Below, one piece after another: positions 9,641 through 17,826 of a stretch of DNA of 60,337 bases; within the stretch, counting starts at the first letter, position 1; every line of letters begins with the position of its first letter. This DNA is from Alphaproteobacteria bacterium. Its GTDB lineage: Bacteria; Pseudomonadota; Alphaproteobacteria; UBA2966. The stretch is from the NCBI GenBank assembly GCA_018650465.1, contig JABIFY010000129.1, forward strand, positions 1 through 60,337. The letters are read 5' to 3'. The notes beneath the pieces are model-generated. The model was not told the DNA's origin. It searched no databases and saw only the letters and a list, made by a program, of their open reading frames with translations. Made by a program: the position numbers and the translations under genes.

Positions 9641-10050
9641 AACTGTCCTTGATTGCGACGTTGACCCTGGGCCTTTCCTGTTGGGCATTTTCCGCCAGGT
9701 CCTGCCCGATCATTGCCACAGACCATCAACTGACGGCCACAAGCGCCAAATACAATCTGGCCATAGTGGCCGCTCCCCTTCCCATCCGTGTCGGTCAGGC
9801 ATTTTCCCTGGCCCTGATTGTGTGCGACGAACAGAACCAGGGGTTTTCTGGAATAATCAAAGCCACCGCCAGAATGCCCCTGCACAATCACGGCATGAAT
9901 TATCAACCTTCAGCGACAGCATTGGGCAAAGGAAAATTTGTCCTGGACGGGTTTTTGTTTCATATGCCGGGCCAATGGCAATTTTCCTTTGATTTGAGGG
10001 ACGGTGAATTAATGGATCGCATCCAGATCAAATACCTGCTTGAGCAATGA
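9637..10050 (+). CDS. Exported YtkA/FixH-like small protein with a His/Met motif
   Basis: The 137-residue product has an N-terminal signal peptide and one beta-sandwich domain resembling YtkA-like/FixH-like domains. MPLHNHGM (Met80, His83, His85, Met87) plus His109-Met110 resembles a copper-binding surface. Trp114 lies in the GQWQF segment near the domain end. The mature part has two cysteines (about 23 and 63) that could pair. Start and stop overlap the neighbours by four bases each. Metal binding and any partnership with the next gene's peroxidase are inference. Confidence 0.7.
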   Translation: MKLSLIATLTLGLSCWAFSARSCPIIATDHQLTATSAKYNLAIVAAPLPIRVGQAFSLALIVCDEQNQGFSGIIKATARMPLHNHGMNYQPSATALGKGKFVLDGFLFHMPGQWQFSFDLRDGELMDRIQIKYLLEQ

Positions 10051-11249
10051 ACGTTCTAAAGAGCCTGTCCATATTACTGACGACGGCCATACTGACCATG
10101 CCTGGGGTTTTGGCGGCAGAAGATTTCTCTCCGTCTGAGCGGGCCACAATCCTCTCTCTGGGTCCCTGGCCACCCGCCTTGGTTCAGGATTCAGGCAATC
10201 GGGCTTCGGGTGACCTCAAGGCTATCGAGTTTGGCAAAAAGTTATTTAACGACAAACGTTTGTCAAAAGACGATCAGGTTTCCTGTGCAGATTGTCACAA
10301 GCCAGAGCTGGCCTTTACGGACGGCATGGCCTTGAACGAGGGGTACAAAAAAATCACCCGCAATACGCCTGCCGTCACAAATTTGCGTTGGAATAACTGG
10401 TTCGGCTGGGGTGGCGAGGCTGACAGTTTATGGGCTCAAAGCATTCGACCCATCCTGTCCCGCAATGAAATGGCAGCGACCCCATCCGGTATTCGCCGGG
10501 TCGTAATCAATGATCCCGACCTTTCATGCCGGTTCAAGGCAACTTTTAACCTGGACCCCGCTGGCCTGGGAAAACATGAACTTCTGGTTCTGATTGCCAA
10601 GGCATTGGCGGCGTACCAGGAAACGCTCGTCACTGACGTCACGGCGTTTGATCACTTCAGAGATGCCCTGCTGGCTGGTGATCGCAATGCCATGTCCCGC
10701 TACCCAAGGGCAGCAAGACGTGGCCTGAAAATATTCGCAGGGTCTGGCCGCTGTACCTTTTGCCATTTTGGCCCACGCTTCAGCAACGGTGAATTCAGCA
10801 ACATTGGCGTGCCTTTTTTTGTCGCTAAAGGCAAGGTTGATCAAGGTCGATACGGCGGCATCCGCACGCTCAAAAGAAGTCCCTACAACCTGCTGGGCAA
10901 ATTCAATGATGATGGCACAGCGAAAAATACGGTCCGCACGCAACACGTCACCCAGCGGCATCGCAACTGGGGTGAATTTAAAGTCCCCTCGTTGCGCAAT
11001 GTGGCCCGGACGGCACCCTATATGCATAACGGCAGCGTCGCGACTCTGGCAGATGTCGTTGAATTTTATTCCGACCTGAATGAAGAACGCCTGCATACAG
11101 ATGGAGAAAAGATATTGCGCCCCCTCAATTTAACGGATCAGAACAAGACTGATTTGCTGGCTTTCCTTGAGACTTTGTCGTCGGGACTTGTTACCAAACC
11201 AGGTTCGCCTGATCCCTTTCGCGAGTGTTCGTCAGTTTCCAGGCAATAA
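10047..11249 (+). CDS. Periplasmic di-haem cytochrome c peroxidase / MauG family protein
   Basis: This 400-residue exported protein has a signal peptide ending near AEDFSPSE and two c-type haem sites, CADCH at residues 80-84 and CTFCH at 236-240. TAPYMHNGS near 322-330 matches the conserved region that supplies the methionine ligand (Met326) of the high-potential haem. Family members reduce peroxide or, as MauG and MbnH do, oxidise side chains of a partner protein. Its N-terminal ILSLGPWPPALVQD segment resembles a subgroup distinct from classical CcpA. It ends the operon begun by the amidohydrolase and converges on the MarR gene. The actual substrate is unknown. Confidence 0.85.
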   Translation: MNVLKSLSILLTTAILTMPGVLAAEDFSPSERATILSLGPWPPALVQDSGNRASGDLKAIEFGKKLFNDKRLSKDDQVSCADCHKPELAFTDGMALNEGYKKITRNTPAVTNLRWNNWFGWGGEADSLWAQSIRPILSRNEMAATPSGIRRVVINDPDLSCRFKATFNLDPAGLGKHELLVLIAKALAAYQETLVTDVTAFDHFRDALLAGDRNAMSRYPRAARRGLKIFAGSGRCTFCHFGPRFSNGEFSNIGVPFFVAKGKVDQGRYGGIRTLKRSPYNLLGKFNDDGTAKNTVRTQHVTQRHRNWGEFKVPSLRNVARTAPYMHNGSVATLADVVEFYSDLNEERLHTDGEKILRPLNLTDQNKTDLLAFLETLSSGLVTKPGSPDPFRECSSVSRQ

Positions 11250-11266
11250 AACTCCAGTGACACTTT

Positions 11267-11797
11267 TCAGACGTCTTCTCCACCGAGACGATCGACATTT
11301 TGCCGCATCATCCGCATGACTTTCAAAAATACTTCGAGATCATCAGGTTCAACGCCCTGAATTAGATTTCGCTCACGCTCAAGGGCGACGGCCAGAATTT
11401 TGTCATGCAATCCATAACCACGCGCATTCAGCCACCAGATTTTCCGCCGATTATCCCTGTCTGAAGCTTTGAACTCCAGGTAGCCAAGTTCCCGCAAACG
11501 GCTGAGTGATCGACTGGTTGCCGCCTTGTCGAGGGAAATCACCTCACAAATCCGCTGGGCCGGAATGCGTGGTTCAATAGCCAGCATTGAAATCACACGC
11601 CATTCAGCAATGCCAATATCGAACGCCTGTAAATATAACCGGGATGCACCACGTGACAGGGCATTGTTTATGGCTGCAAAAAAGTAGGGAATATAAGACC
11701 CAGGGTCGACGACGGCGCGCCCTTTATGATCCTTCGTCGGGCTCGACCGTCGTCCGTCAGGACACAATTCTTTCGCCAACCTGGTAGATACCGTCAT
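11267..11797 (-). CDS. MarR family transcriptional regulator
   Basis: A 176-residue winged-helix repressor-type protein. The DNA-binding domain spans roughly residues 55-125, with IAEWRVISMLA, the recognition-helix region ICEVISLDKAATSRSLSRLRELGYLE and the wing SDRDNRRKIWWLNARGYGL. MarR proteins usually bind palindromes and are released by small aromatic ligands. The ATG sits 12 bases after the P450 stop, so both are one operon; a TTG three codons earlier is an alternative start. Two matching palindromes lie upstream of the P450 gene and are the likely operators. Confidence 0.88.
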   Translation of the reverse strand: MTVSTRLAKELCPDGRRSSPTKDHKGRAVVDPGSYIPYFFAAINNALSRGASRLYLQAFDIGIAEWRVISMLAIEPRIPAQRICEVISLDKAATSRSLSRLRELGYLEFKASDRDNRRKIWWLNARGYGLHDKILAVALERERNLIQGVEPDDLEVFLKVMRMMRQNVDRLGGEDV

Positions 11798-11809
11798 CAA
11801 GTTCAAACC

Positions 11810-13033
11810 TTACTTTTTGCCGAAACTGACTGGCAGACGATCCAGGGCCCGGATCGAGTGATTTGGCCGCCAAACTGCCTCTCCTGCAAATTCGATACTG
11901 CCAACCTTGTCGGCCAGAGCATTTGACACGGCTTCTACTTCCGCGCGGGCAATCACCTGGCCCACGCATCCGTGGATACCCAACCCCATGGCAAGGTGTC
12001 CGGCGGGCATGCGCGTGACATCAAATTTGTCTGGCTGCGGCCACTGACGTTCATCCCGGTTTGCTGACGCCAGGGAGCACATGATTTTGGTACCGTCGAC
12101 GATCTTGATGCCACTGACTTCTGTATCCACATTTGCTGTGCGAAAAAAGGAATGAACCGGGGAGGTAAAGCGCAGGGTTTCCTCAAAAGCTGGGCGCACA
12201 AGTTTCGGATCAGCTTTCATAATTTCGAACTGTTCCGGCCAGGTTGCCAGACACCAGATCAAACTGCCGATCCCGGTGACCGTCGTATCTACCCCGGCCG
12301 ATAATAACGAACGCACCAGCATGCCCGCTTCTTCTTCTGTGATTTCCCCGTCATCAGCCGCAGCATATATGGTTGCCCCAATCCCATCTGTGGACAAGTT
12401 TTCACGTTTACATCGTTCCATAATCCACGGCACGATGTCCGGTGCCTGAGCCATTGCACTTTGTCGTAATTCATTGTCGGGGCCAAGGGCATTAAAAACC
12501 ATGGCGCCATAATCGACGAGGCGTCGTGAATCTGTTTCGCTCAGTCCCACAGCTGCCGGGAAAACGGTCGTTGTGTAAGCCTCAGCCAGGTCAACAACGA
12601 TTTCACTGGTGCCTTTGGCCAACAGATCATCGACCAGTTTATCGGCAGCGATCTGAAAGCCTTCCTTCAGTGCCCTGATTGCCTTCGGCGAGAGGGCGCG
12701 GGCAATGACCGTTCGTGTTTTGGTATGATAAGGCGGGTCAACTTCCAGCACGACACTGGGCGGTCGCCAGGGTTCTTCCAGCTTGAAGTCCTGCAGGCCA
12801 ACGCCGCGTGAGGAGACAAAGCGTTCCCAGTCCGTAAAGACTTCCTTTGCTTCGAGGTAGCGCCCTGTGGCCAGGATGGCATATTTTGGAATATAGACAA
12901 ACGGCCCCTTCGCGCGAAGCTCGGAATAATAATCATAAGGATCGCGAAGTATATTATGGTCATAGGGATCAACATCCCAAACCGGTACATTCTCTGGCAC
13001 TTCGATTGCCATATGTCCCTCTATCATGTTCAT
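11810..13033 (-). CDS. Cytochrome P450, CYP199-like
   Basis: A soluble bacterial P450 of 407 residues. The I-helix AGVDTT (246-251), ExxR (Glu285-Arg288) and haem loop with Cys356 (GLGIHGCVG) are present; the loop has Met where most P450s have Phe. Segments such as SPVHSFFRT and SANRDERQWPQPDKFD resemble CYP199A enzymes, which demethylate or hydroxylate para-substituted benzoates; that substrate class is inference. AGGAGA sits six bases before the ATG. No ferredoxin or reductase gene is adjacent, so electron donors must come from elsewhere. The MarR gene follows in the same operon. Confidence 0.9.
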   Translation of the reverse strand: MNMIEGHMAIEVPENVPVWDVDPYDHNILRDPYDYYSELRAKGPFVYIPKYAILATGRYLEAKEVFTDWERFVSSRGVGLQDFKLEEPWRPPSVVLEVDPPYHTKTRTVIARALSPKAIRALKEGFQIAADKLVDDLLAKGTSEIVVDLAEAYTTTVFPAAVGLSETDSRRLVDYGAMVFNALGPDNELRQSAMAQAPDIVPWIMERCKRENLSTDGIGATIYAAADDGEITEEEAGMLVRSLLSAGVDTTVTGIGSLIWCLATWPEQFEIMKADPKLVRPAFEETLRFTSPVHSFFRTANVDTEVSGIKIVDGTKIMCSLASANRDERQWPQPDKFDVTRMPAGHLAMGLGIHGCVGQVIARAEVEAVSNALADKVGSIEFAGEAVWRPNHSIRALDRLPVSFGKK

Positions 13034-13048
13034 AATTTTCTCCTGCCC

Positions 13049-13076
13049 TGCATGAGTTGTGTTCACAACTCATGCA
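13049..13076. promoter_or_regulatory. Perfect palindromic operator O1 upstream of the P450-MarR operon
   Basis: TGCATGAGTTGTG and CACAACTCATGCA are perfect 13-base arms separated by TT, 16 bases from the P450 start codon. The shape and position are what a dimeric MarR repressor would use. Confidence 0.7.
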
Positions 13077-13089
13077 CCTTGCTTCAGCA

Positions 13090-13110
13090 CCAGTTGTGAT
13101 GTCAACTCAT
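13090..13110. promoter_or_regulatory. Second operator-like palindrome O2 with an embedded TTGACA
   Basis: AGTTG and CAACT arms around TGATGT repeat the core of O1 (AGTTGTG...CAACTCAT). The centres of O1 and O2 are 37 bases apart, about three and a half helical turns. On the minus strand the site contains a perfect TTGACA (13100-13105), which may be the -35 element, though no good -10 is seen 16-18 bases on. Confidence 0.55.
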
Positions 13111-13191
13111 TTCTTTCTTCGATCAGTTTTTCCAGTCGTTCGACCTCTGTTTCAATCTGGCTTGTAATTGCGTATTATTCAGACAACGAGA

Positions 13192-13301
13192 GTGTTTCAG
13201 GTTCAACTTGAAACACAGGAATGCGGCAAGACATTGAGCGGCAAGACATTGATATGTAATGAATATATCAGGCGAGGCGTTTCGGATTACTCCGAATACG
13301 C
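13192..13301 (+). repeat. Dispersed intergenic repeat, copy A
   Basis: It begins with a hairpin (GTGTTTCA / TGAAACAC), continues through a GGCAAGACATTGA... middle part, and ends in a second hairpin (GCGTTTCGGA-TTAC-TCCGAATACGC). The same three modules recur at 22728-22826, and the last two recur inverted at 24537-24619. It lies just upstream of the YaiI gene. Confidence 0.6.
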
Positions 13302-13332
13302 ATTAATTGTTTTTCTGGATTATTTTTGAGAA

Positions 13333-13785
13333 ATGGTCGAAATCTATATCGATGCAGATGCCTGCCCCGTCAAGGACGAAGTAATACGCGTCGCCGCCAG
13401 ACATGGTCTAAAAACATGGATGGTCAGTGATGGTGGTATTCGCCCCAGCCAAAGTCCGCTTGTCCAGATCGTCGTCGTGGCCCAGGGCGCTGATGCTGCT
13501 GATGACTGGATCGCGGACAATATTCAACAGGCCGACATCTGTATTACAAGTGATATCCCGCTGGCTGCACGCTGCCTGGAAAATGGCGCCTTCGCCTTGA
13601 AACCAAATGGGGAAGCCTTCACAGAAAGTGGCATCGGTATGGCCCTCGCTAATCGGGAACTGATGCAAAGCCTGCGTGAAACCGGCGAGATCACCGGTGG
13701 CCCCCGCCCCTTCAACAAATCAGACCGTTCTGCCTTTCTGGATCGCCTGGAAACGACGACACAGGCAGCCTTGCGTCATGACTAA
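13333..13785 (+). CDS. yaiI: UPF0178 (YaiI/YqxD, DUF188) protein
   Basis: A 150-residue member of the DUF188 family, a PIN-like fold of unsettled function. The signature VEIYIDADACPVKDEV opens the protein; DWIADNI...DICITSDIPLA near residues 58-78 and NKSDRSAFLDRLE near the end are also typical. The acidic residues in YIDADACP and TSDIPLA resemble a nuclease metal site, but activity is not established for the family. Its last eight bases overlap the start of the methyltransferase gene. Confidence 0.9.
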   Translation: MVEIYIDADACPVKDEVIRVAARHGLKTWMVSDGGIRPSQSPLVQIVVVAQGADAADDWIADNIQQADICITSDIPLAARCLENGAFALKPNGEAFTESGIGMALANRELMQSLRETGEITGGPRPFNKSDRSAFLDRLETTTQAALRHD

Positions 13786-15337
13786 AGCGCCAAAAAAACA
13801 GGGCCTGCGAGAGACCATTTATACTTCCCGCTATTACGGCCGCCAAAGTCCTGTCCTGATCAATTATCTCGCCAGGCGTAATAATGTCGCTGCGGCACCG
13901 GTTGATGCGCCATTTACTTATCTGGATCTGGGCTGTGGCAATGGCGTCAGCCTGAATACCCTGGCTGCCGCCTCACCCAACAGTCAGTTTTTTGGTATTG
14001 ACCTCATGCCAGAACACATCGCCAACGCGAACCGCATGGCCACTGAGGGCGGCATAAAAAATGCCACTTTTATTGAATTTGATTTCAGGGATATGGCGAC
14101 GCTTAAATTGCCAAAATTTGACTATATTACCTTGCATGGTGTTTACAGTTGGGTAAGCGAAAAAGAACGTAAAGACATCCGTGACCTGATTGGCCGACTA
14201 CTGAAACCCAACGGTCTGGTTTACGTCAGTTACAATGCTCTGCCAGGCAGTGCTGTCATCCAGCCTTTGCGTGACCTCTTCAAACAATATGCCGACGCTG
14301 TCTCCGGCAGCGCAACAGAACGCGCAGCAGAGGCCGTGAAGTTTCTCACAAACCTGAAAGATAATGGTGCCAAATACGTCAAGGATAACCCTGCTGTAAG
14401 CGATACCATCGACGATCTGAAGGAGCGAGATATCAACTATGTTGCTCATGAATATCTGAGCGACAACTACACCACCTTCAGCGTTAAGACGGTGGCCGCT
14501 GAAATGGCTGAAGAATCGCTCAAATTTTGCTGTGGAATGCCACAGGCACCAGCCTGGATCCGACGTAGCCAGTTACGAAAATTCCGTTATCTGCTCAGTT
14601 CGCGCTCCACCCAATTGGCCAAGGAAACCCTGACCAGTGTACTTTTGAATGAAAGTTTTCGGGCCGATATATATTGTCGAACAAATCATGACAGCGTTGA
14701 CGGTACCTCTGTCGAAACATTCATGCCTGCAATATTCGGTTCCACAAACTTGCTTCCCCTTGCCCATCCGCCTTCGCGAAACCTGAATGTGGAAGCCAAC
14801 AAAATTTTAGACATGGTGTCTCCTGGCGACGTTTCGATGCAGGCCATCAGCGAAACACCTGATGCACAGTTGCCCTCCATCGATCGATTGTGTGAATTTA
14901 TTCATTACATGGTTGAAGACAAACTTTTGCATCCCTTTGCCCGTCCCGCCAAGGATGTACCCGCCGAAACACCTGACAGTTATCGGATTGCATCGGCCTT
15001 TAATCGCAATATTCTAAACAGTCACCTGATCAGAACCGGGCACTGCGCCCTGGCATCCCCTGTCATCGGTGACGGTGTTGGCATTGACCTGATCACCGGC
15101 CTTTTCTTGCTGTCGCTGACCGATGAGACTGGCGAGAAACCGGTTACATATGTCGACAGAATGTTGAAAGCATCTGGCAGGTATTGGCGTCGCAATGGCG
15201 TCGCCGTGAAGGACCCGTCTGAAAGAACCGCATTACTAACCGAAGATCTGGATCACTTCACAGAATACCGCTTGCCGCTTTTGATCCGCCTCGGCATTGT
15301 TGAACCCATGGGTATCGAAGCCGTCATTAAGGAATAA
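13778..15337 (+). CDS. Class I SAM methyltransferase with a methyltransferase regulatory domain
   Basis: The 519-residue product has an N-terminal Rossmann methyltransferase (YLDLGCGNGVSLN near residue 48, FFGIDLMPEHI near 72) followed by a long region matching the PF10119-type regulatory domain (INYVAHEYLSDNY near 220 onward) and a C-terminal part. Such proteins occur near O-antigen or surface-polymer genes in other bacteria, but no such genes are here, so the substrate is unknown. The ATG overlaps the YaiI stop by eight bases; an in-frame region 34 codons upstream lies inside YaiI and was rejected. Confidence 0.85.
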   Translation: MTKAPKKQGLRETIYTSRYYGRQSPVLINYLARRNNVAAAPVDAPFTYLDLGCGNGVSLNTLAAASPNSQFFGIDLMPEHIANANRMATEGGIKNATFIEFDFRDMATLKLPKFDYITLHGVYSWVSEKERKDIRDLIGRLLKPNGLVYVSYNALPGSAVIQPLRDLFKQYADAVSGSATERAAEAVKFLTNLKDNGAKYVKDNPAVSDTIDDLKERDINYVAHEYLSDNYTTFSVKTVAAEMAEESLKFCCGMPQAPAWIRRSQLRKFRYLLSSRSTQLAKETLTSVLLNESFRADIYCRTNHDSVDGTSVETFMPAIFGSTNLLPLAHPPSRNLNVEANKILDMVSPGDVSMQAISETPDAQLPSIDRLCEFIHYMVEDKLLHPFARPAKDVPAETPDSYRIASAFNRNILNSHLIRTGHCALASPVIGDGVGIDLITGLFLLSLTDETGEKPVTYVDRMLKASGRYWRRNGVAVKDPSERTALLTEDLDHFTEYRLPLLIRLGIVEPMGIEAVIKE

Positions 15338-15427
15338 TTCTCGCCGTAATCACTGCTGACACAATGCTGTCAGTAGCCCCCTGTTATGTCTTGTTAATCA
15401 CACAACATGCATTCAGGGAAACAAACA

Positions 15428-16045
15428 ATGTATACACTTTACAGCTATCCGGTTTCACAGCATTCACGGCGCGTCATTGCCTTGCTGGAGGCTGCCGGTC
15501 TGGATTACGAAAACAGGCATGTGGCCATGGACAAGGGCGGTTTCATGAAGCCTGAATACCTGGCCATCAATCCAAACCATCAGTTGCCGACCTTGGTGGA
15601 CGGAAACATCAAAATCCATGAATCCAACGCGATCCTGCGTTATCTTTGCCTGAAACACGATTTGAAGGAATGGTATCCTGACGACCTTGCAAGCCGCGCG
15701 GCCATTGAACAATGGCTGGATTGGGGCCAGTGCCGTTTGGGACCTGCTGTTGTCGATATCGTCCTCAACACAGTCTTTATGGCCGAGAATGGTGACAAGG
15801 CTGCGATCAAACGAGGTCATGAAAAAATGGCTGAGTTGGCTCCGATCCTGAGTGCGGGACTGGAGAACCGGGATTTCCTCGCCGGTAATCAGCCAACCAT
15901 CGCGGATCTGTCCATTGCCAGCAACATCACGCATTTGGACTGGGCCGACGCTACGCCGACCGAGCCCAACATCACGAACTGGTTGACCCGGATTTGCTCG
16001 ATTGAAGGTTTCCGGAAAACCCTGCCACAAAAGCAGGCGGCCTGA
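15428..16045 (+). CDS. Glutathione S-transferase family protein
   Basis: GSTs conjugate or use glutathione; this 205-residue protein has the thioredoxin-like N-terminal domain (YSYPVSQHSRRVIALLEAAGLDYE, residues 5-28), the glutathione-contact NHQLPTLVDG...IHESNAILRYL, and a helical C-terminal domain with ADLSIASNI. AGGGA sits about ten bases before the ATG; an in-frame start seven codons earlier lacks one. It is a stand-alone gene whose substrate cannot be told. Confidence 0.92.
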   Translation: MYTLYSYPVSQHSRRVIALLEAAGLDYENRHVAMDKGGFMKPEYLAINPNHQLPTLVDGNIKIHESNAILRYLCLKHDLKEWYPDDLASRAAIEQWLDWGQCRLGPAVVDIVLNTVFMAENGDKAAIKRGHEKMAELAPILSAGLENRDFLAGNQPTIADLSIASNITHLDWADATPTEPNITNWLTRICSIEGFRKTLPQKQAA

Positions 16046-16121
16046 AGTGACTTGATCTGACGGGGCCTACTGCCATACTACTGACAGGTACAGCATGGGC
16101 CCCGTTCTTGTGGAGAAATTG

Positions 16122-16814
16122 ATGCGCCGGGCAGACAGATTGTTTCAGATCATACAGGTTTTACGTGGCGCCACACGTGCGCCGATTACAGCCCAACAGC
16201 TGGCGGAAGAACTGGAAACTTCCGCCCGAACGATCTATCGCGACATTGCCGATCTGATGGCCCAACGTGTGCCCATCCGGGGAGAGGCTGGTGTAGGATA
16301 TGTGCTTGAATCCGGCTATGACATGCCGCCATTGATGCTGACCACGGACGAGATCGAGGCTGCCTTGCTGGGCGCGCAGTGGGTTGCCACGCAAGGGGAT
16401 CCGGCTCTTGCCAGCGGTGCGCGAGATCTGATCGCAAAAATCAGCGATGTCGTTCCGGAAGACATGCGGCCAGTTGTTCTGAATCCTGTTTCATTGACGC
16501 CACCATTATCGGAAATCGAAAGCGATGCCATTGATATGCAGCAGCTGCGCTCGTGGATCAGGCGTCGCGGCAAGATCCAGATTAAGTACGCCGATCAAAA
16601 GGGCGCGGCGAGTGAGCGGATTATCTGGCCGATCGCTGTCGCCTATTTTAAAACGGTCAGGCTGATAGTCGCCTGGTGCGAAACGCGGGAAGATTTCCGC
16701 CATTTTCGCACCGACCGCATCAGCACGTCAGATTTTCTTGAGGACACCTATGCCACGCGAACCGAGGTTTTGCGTAAACAATGGTGGGATCAGGAAAAAT
16801 TACGGCATCAATAG
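16122..16814 (+). CDS. YafY-type HTH and WYL-domain transcriptional regulator
   Basis: The 230-residue protein has an N-terminal HTH_11 domain (MRRADRLFQIIQVLRG...TAQQLAEELETSARTIYRDIADL) and a WYL domain in the second half (IIWPIAVAYFKTVRLIVAWCETREDFRHFRTDRI). WYL proteins bind nucleic acids or ligands and regulate nearby genes. The start has GGAGA six bases upstream; an ATG nine codons earlier lies inside a stem (ACGGGGCC...GGCCCCGT) and lacks a binding site. Possible targets are the flanking GST and DUF1330 genes, which is inference. Confidence 0.9.
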   Translation: MRRADRLFQIIQVLRGATRAPITAQQLAEELETSARTIYRDIADLMAQRVPIRGEAGVGYVLESGYDMPPLMLTTDEIEAALLGAQWVATQGDPALASGARDLIAKISDVVPEDMRPVVLNPVSLTPPLSEIESDAIDMQQLRSWIRRRGKIQIKYADQKGAASERIIWPIAVAYFKTVRLIVAWCETREDFRHFRTDRISTSDFLEDTYATRTEVLRKQWWDQEKLRHQ

Positions 16815-16830
16815 ACCGCTGTCACCGGCC

Positions 16831-17112
16831 CTATTCCACGACGTAAAAAACCGTGTCCGCGCCTTCTTCACGCGTGGGAATAATCGCCTGATATTCAGGG
16901 GAGTTGTACCAGGCACGCGCGGCCTCAGCTGTCTCAAATTTCAAAACGACACAGCGTGGATGTTCGTGCGACCCGTTCAGGACATCAGTAACACCGCCAC
17001 TGATAACAAGCTCACCACCAAATTTCTTGACCAAGGGTCCAGCCTGGCTGCCATATTCCTGCAGTTTTTCCGGGTCTTTGGGTGTGTTGTTCACAATAAC
17101 ATAGGCGCTCAT
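16831..17112 (-). CDS. DUF1330 family protein
   Basis: A 93-residue single-domain protein of the dimeric alpha/beta-barrel type. Hallmarks are AYVIVNNTPKDPEKLQEY at the start, a central VISGG and RCVVLKFETAEAARAWYNSPEYQ. Function in this family is not known; the fold often binds small molecules or acts as a monooxygenase-like scaffold. GAGGAG lies eight bases before the ATG. It converges on the WYL regulator gene with a 16-base gap. Confidence 0.9.
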   Translation of the reverse strand: MSAYVIVNNTPKDPEKLQEYGSQAGPLVKKFGGELVISGGVTDVLNGSHEHPRCVVLKFETAEAARAWYNSPEYQAIIPTREEGADTVFYVVE

Positions 17113-17200
17113 TTTCTGTTCTCCTCGGGTGATTCCGGTTTAAAGAAAATCGCTTCAGTTTCATTTTTCGGCGCATACCTTTGGTTTGAAGAAACGCTGC

Positions 17201-17221
17201 GTTTCCGCCAGGCCCGGAAAC
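17201..17221 (-). terminator. Hairpin after the receiver-domain gene
   Basis: GTTTCCG and CGGAAAC are perfect seven-base arms around CCAGGCC. It lies about 30 bases beyond the response regulator stop on the minus strand. The T-tract is weak on either strand, so termination is uncertain. Confidence 0.35.
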
Positions 17222-17253
17222 TCTTTGCTTGATCATATCTGGCTACTGCAAAT

Positions 17254-17619
17254 TCAGTCTTCCAGGTATTGCAGTAGCTCCTTGGCCTTGAACGGCTTTT
17301 TCATGACGGCGGCTACTTCGTATTCAGCGACCAGATCTGAAAGCTTGCGACCATTGCGTTCTGTATAACCCGACATGACGATGATTTTGGTAAAGACCAG
17401 CGCACGCCTGATCATTTGAATAAGTTCAATGCCCTCAAGGCCTGGCATGAAGATATCCACCAGCATGGCGTCGTAGCGATTTTCGTATTGTCTTTCAGTG
17501 ATGTGTTCAATGACTTCTTCGCTGTCACTGATGACCTTTACGTCGTGCCCCTTCAGCCTCAGAAACGATGAAATCGAATCTGCAAGTGCTGTTTCATCAT
17601 CAATAATCAGGATTCTCAT
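17254..17619 (-). CDS. Single-domain response regulator (CheY-like receiver)
   Basis: A 121-residue lone receiver domain: acidic pocket IDDE (Asp7-Asp8), phospho-acceptor Asp55 in LVDIFMPG, switch Ser83 in VMSGY and Lys108 in KKPF. There is no output domain, so it signals by protein contact. No histidine kinase is nearby, so its partner is unknown. GGAGGG lies just three to four bases before the ATG; a TTG five codons upstream is the alternative. Confidence 0.92.
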   Translation of the reverse strand: MRILIIDDETALADSISSFLRLKGHDVKVISDSEEVIEHITERQYENRYDAMLVDIFMPGLEGIELIQMIRRALVFTKIIVMSGYTERNGRKLSDLVAEYEVAAVMKKPFKAKELLQYLED

Positions 17620-17676
17620 ATACCCTCCAGCCAATCAACCACCAGTACCCAAAAAGGAAAAAAGCCTGGTCAATAT

Positions 17677-17700
17677 GGTGATAGATTAGCCTTTATCACC
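17677..17700. promoter_or_regulatory. Inverted repeat upstream of the receiver-domain gene
   Basis: GGTGATA and TATCACC are perfect seven-base arms with a ten-base spacer, about 58 bases upstream of the start codon on the minus strand. It could be an operator or a leader hairpin. Confidence 0.35.
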
Positions 17701-17772
17701 TGGAAAACCAGCATATTTGCCATCACAAATCCGCCATTCCACGATTTTCAAAACTTTGATCCGGACCGATAC

Positions 17773-17801
17773 GAAAAAGGCCCGGAAATTAATCCGGGCC
17801 T
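17773..17801 (-). terminator. Rho-independent terminator after rpsD
   Basis: On the minus strand AGGCCCGGA pairs perfectly with TCCGGGCCT around a six-base loop, followed by TTTTCG. It begins about 25 bases after the rpsD stop. Confidence 0.85.
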
Positions 17802-17826
17802 CAATATCGTCTCAGTCAGATAAAAT

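Noticed and set aside
15353-15375. Terminator after the methyltransferase gene (CTGACA/TGTCAG)
   Set aside because: The stem is only six bases with no T-run, so it is not supported as a terminator.
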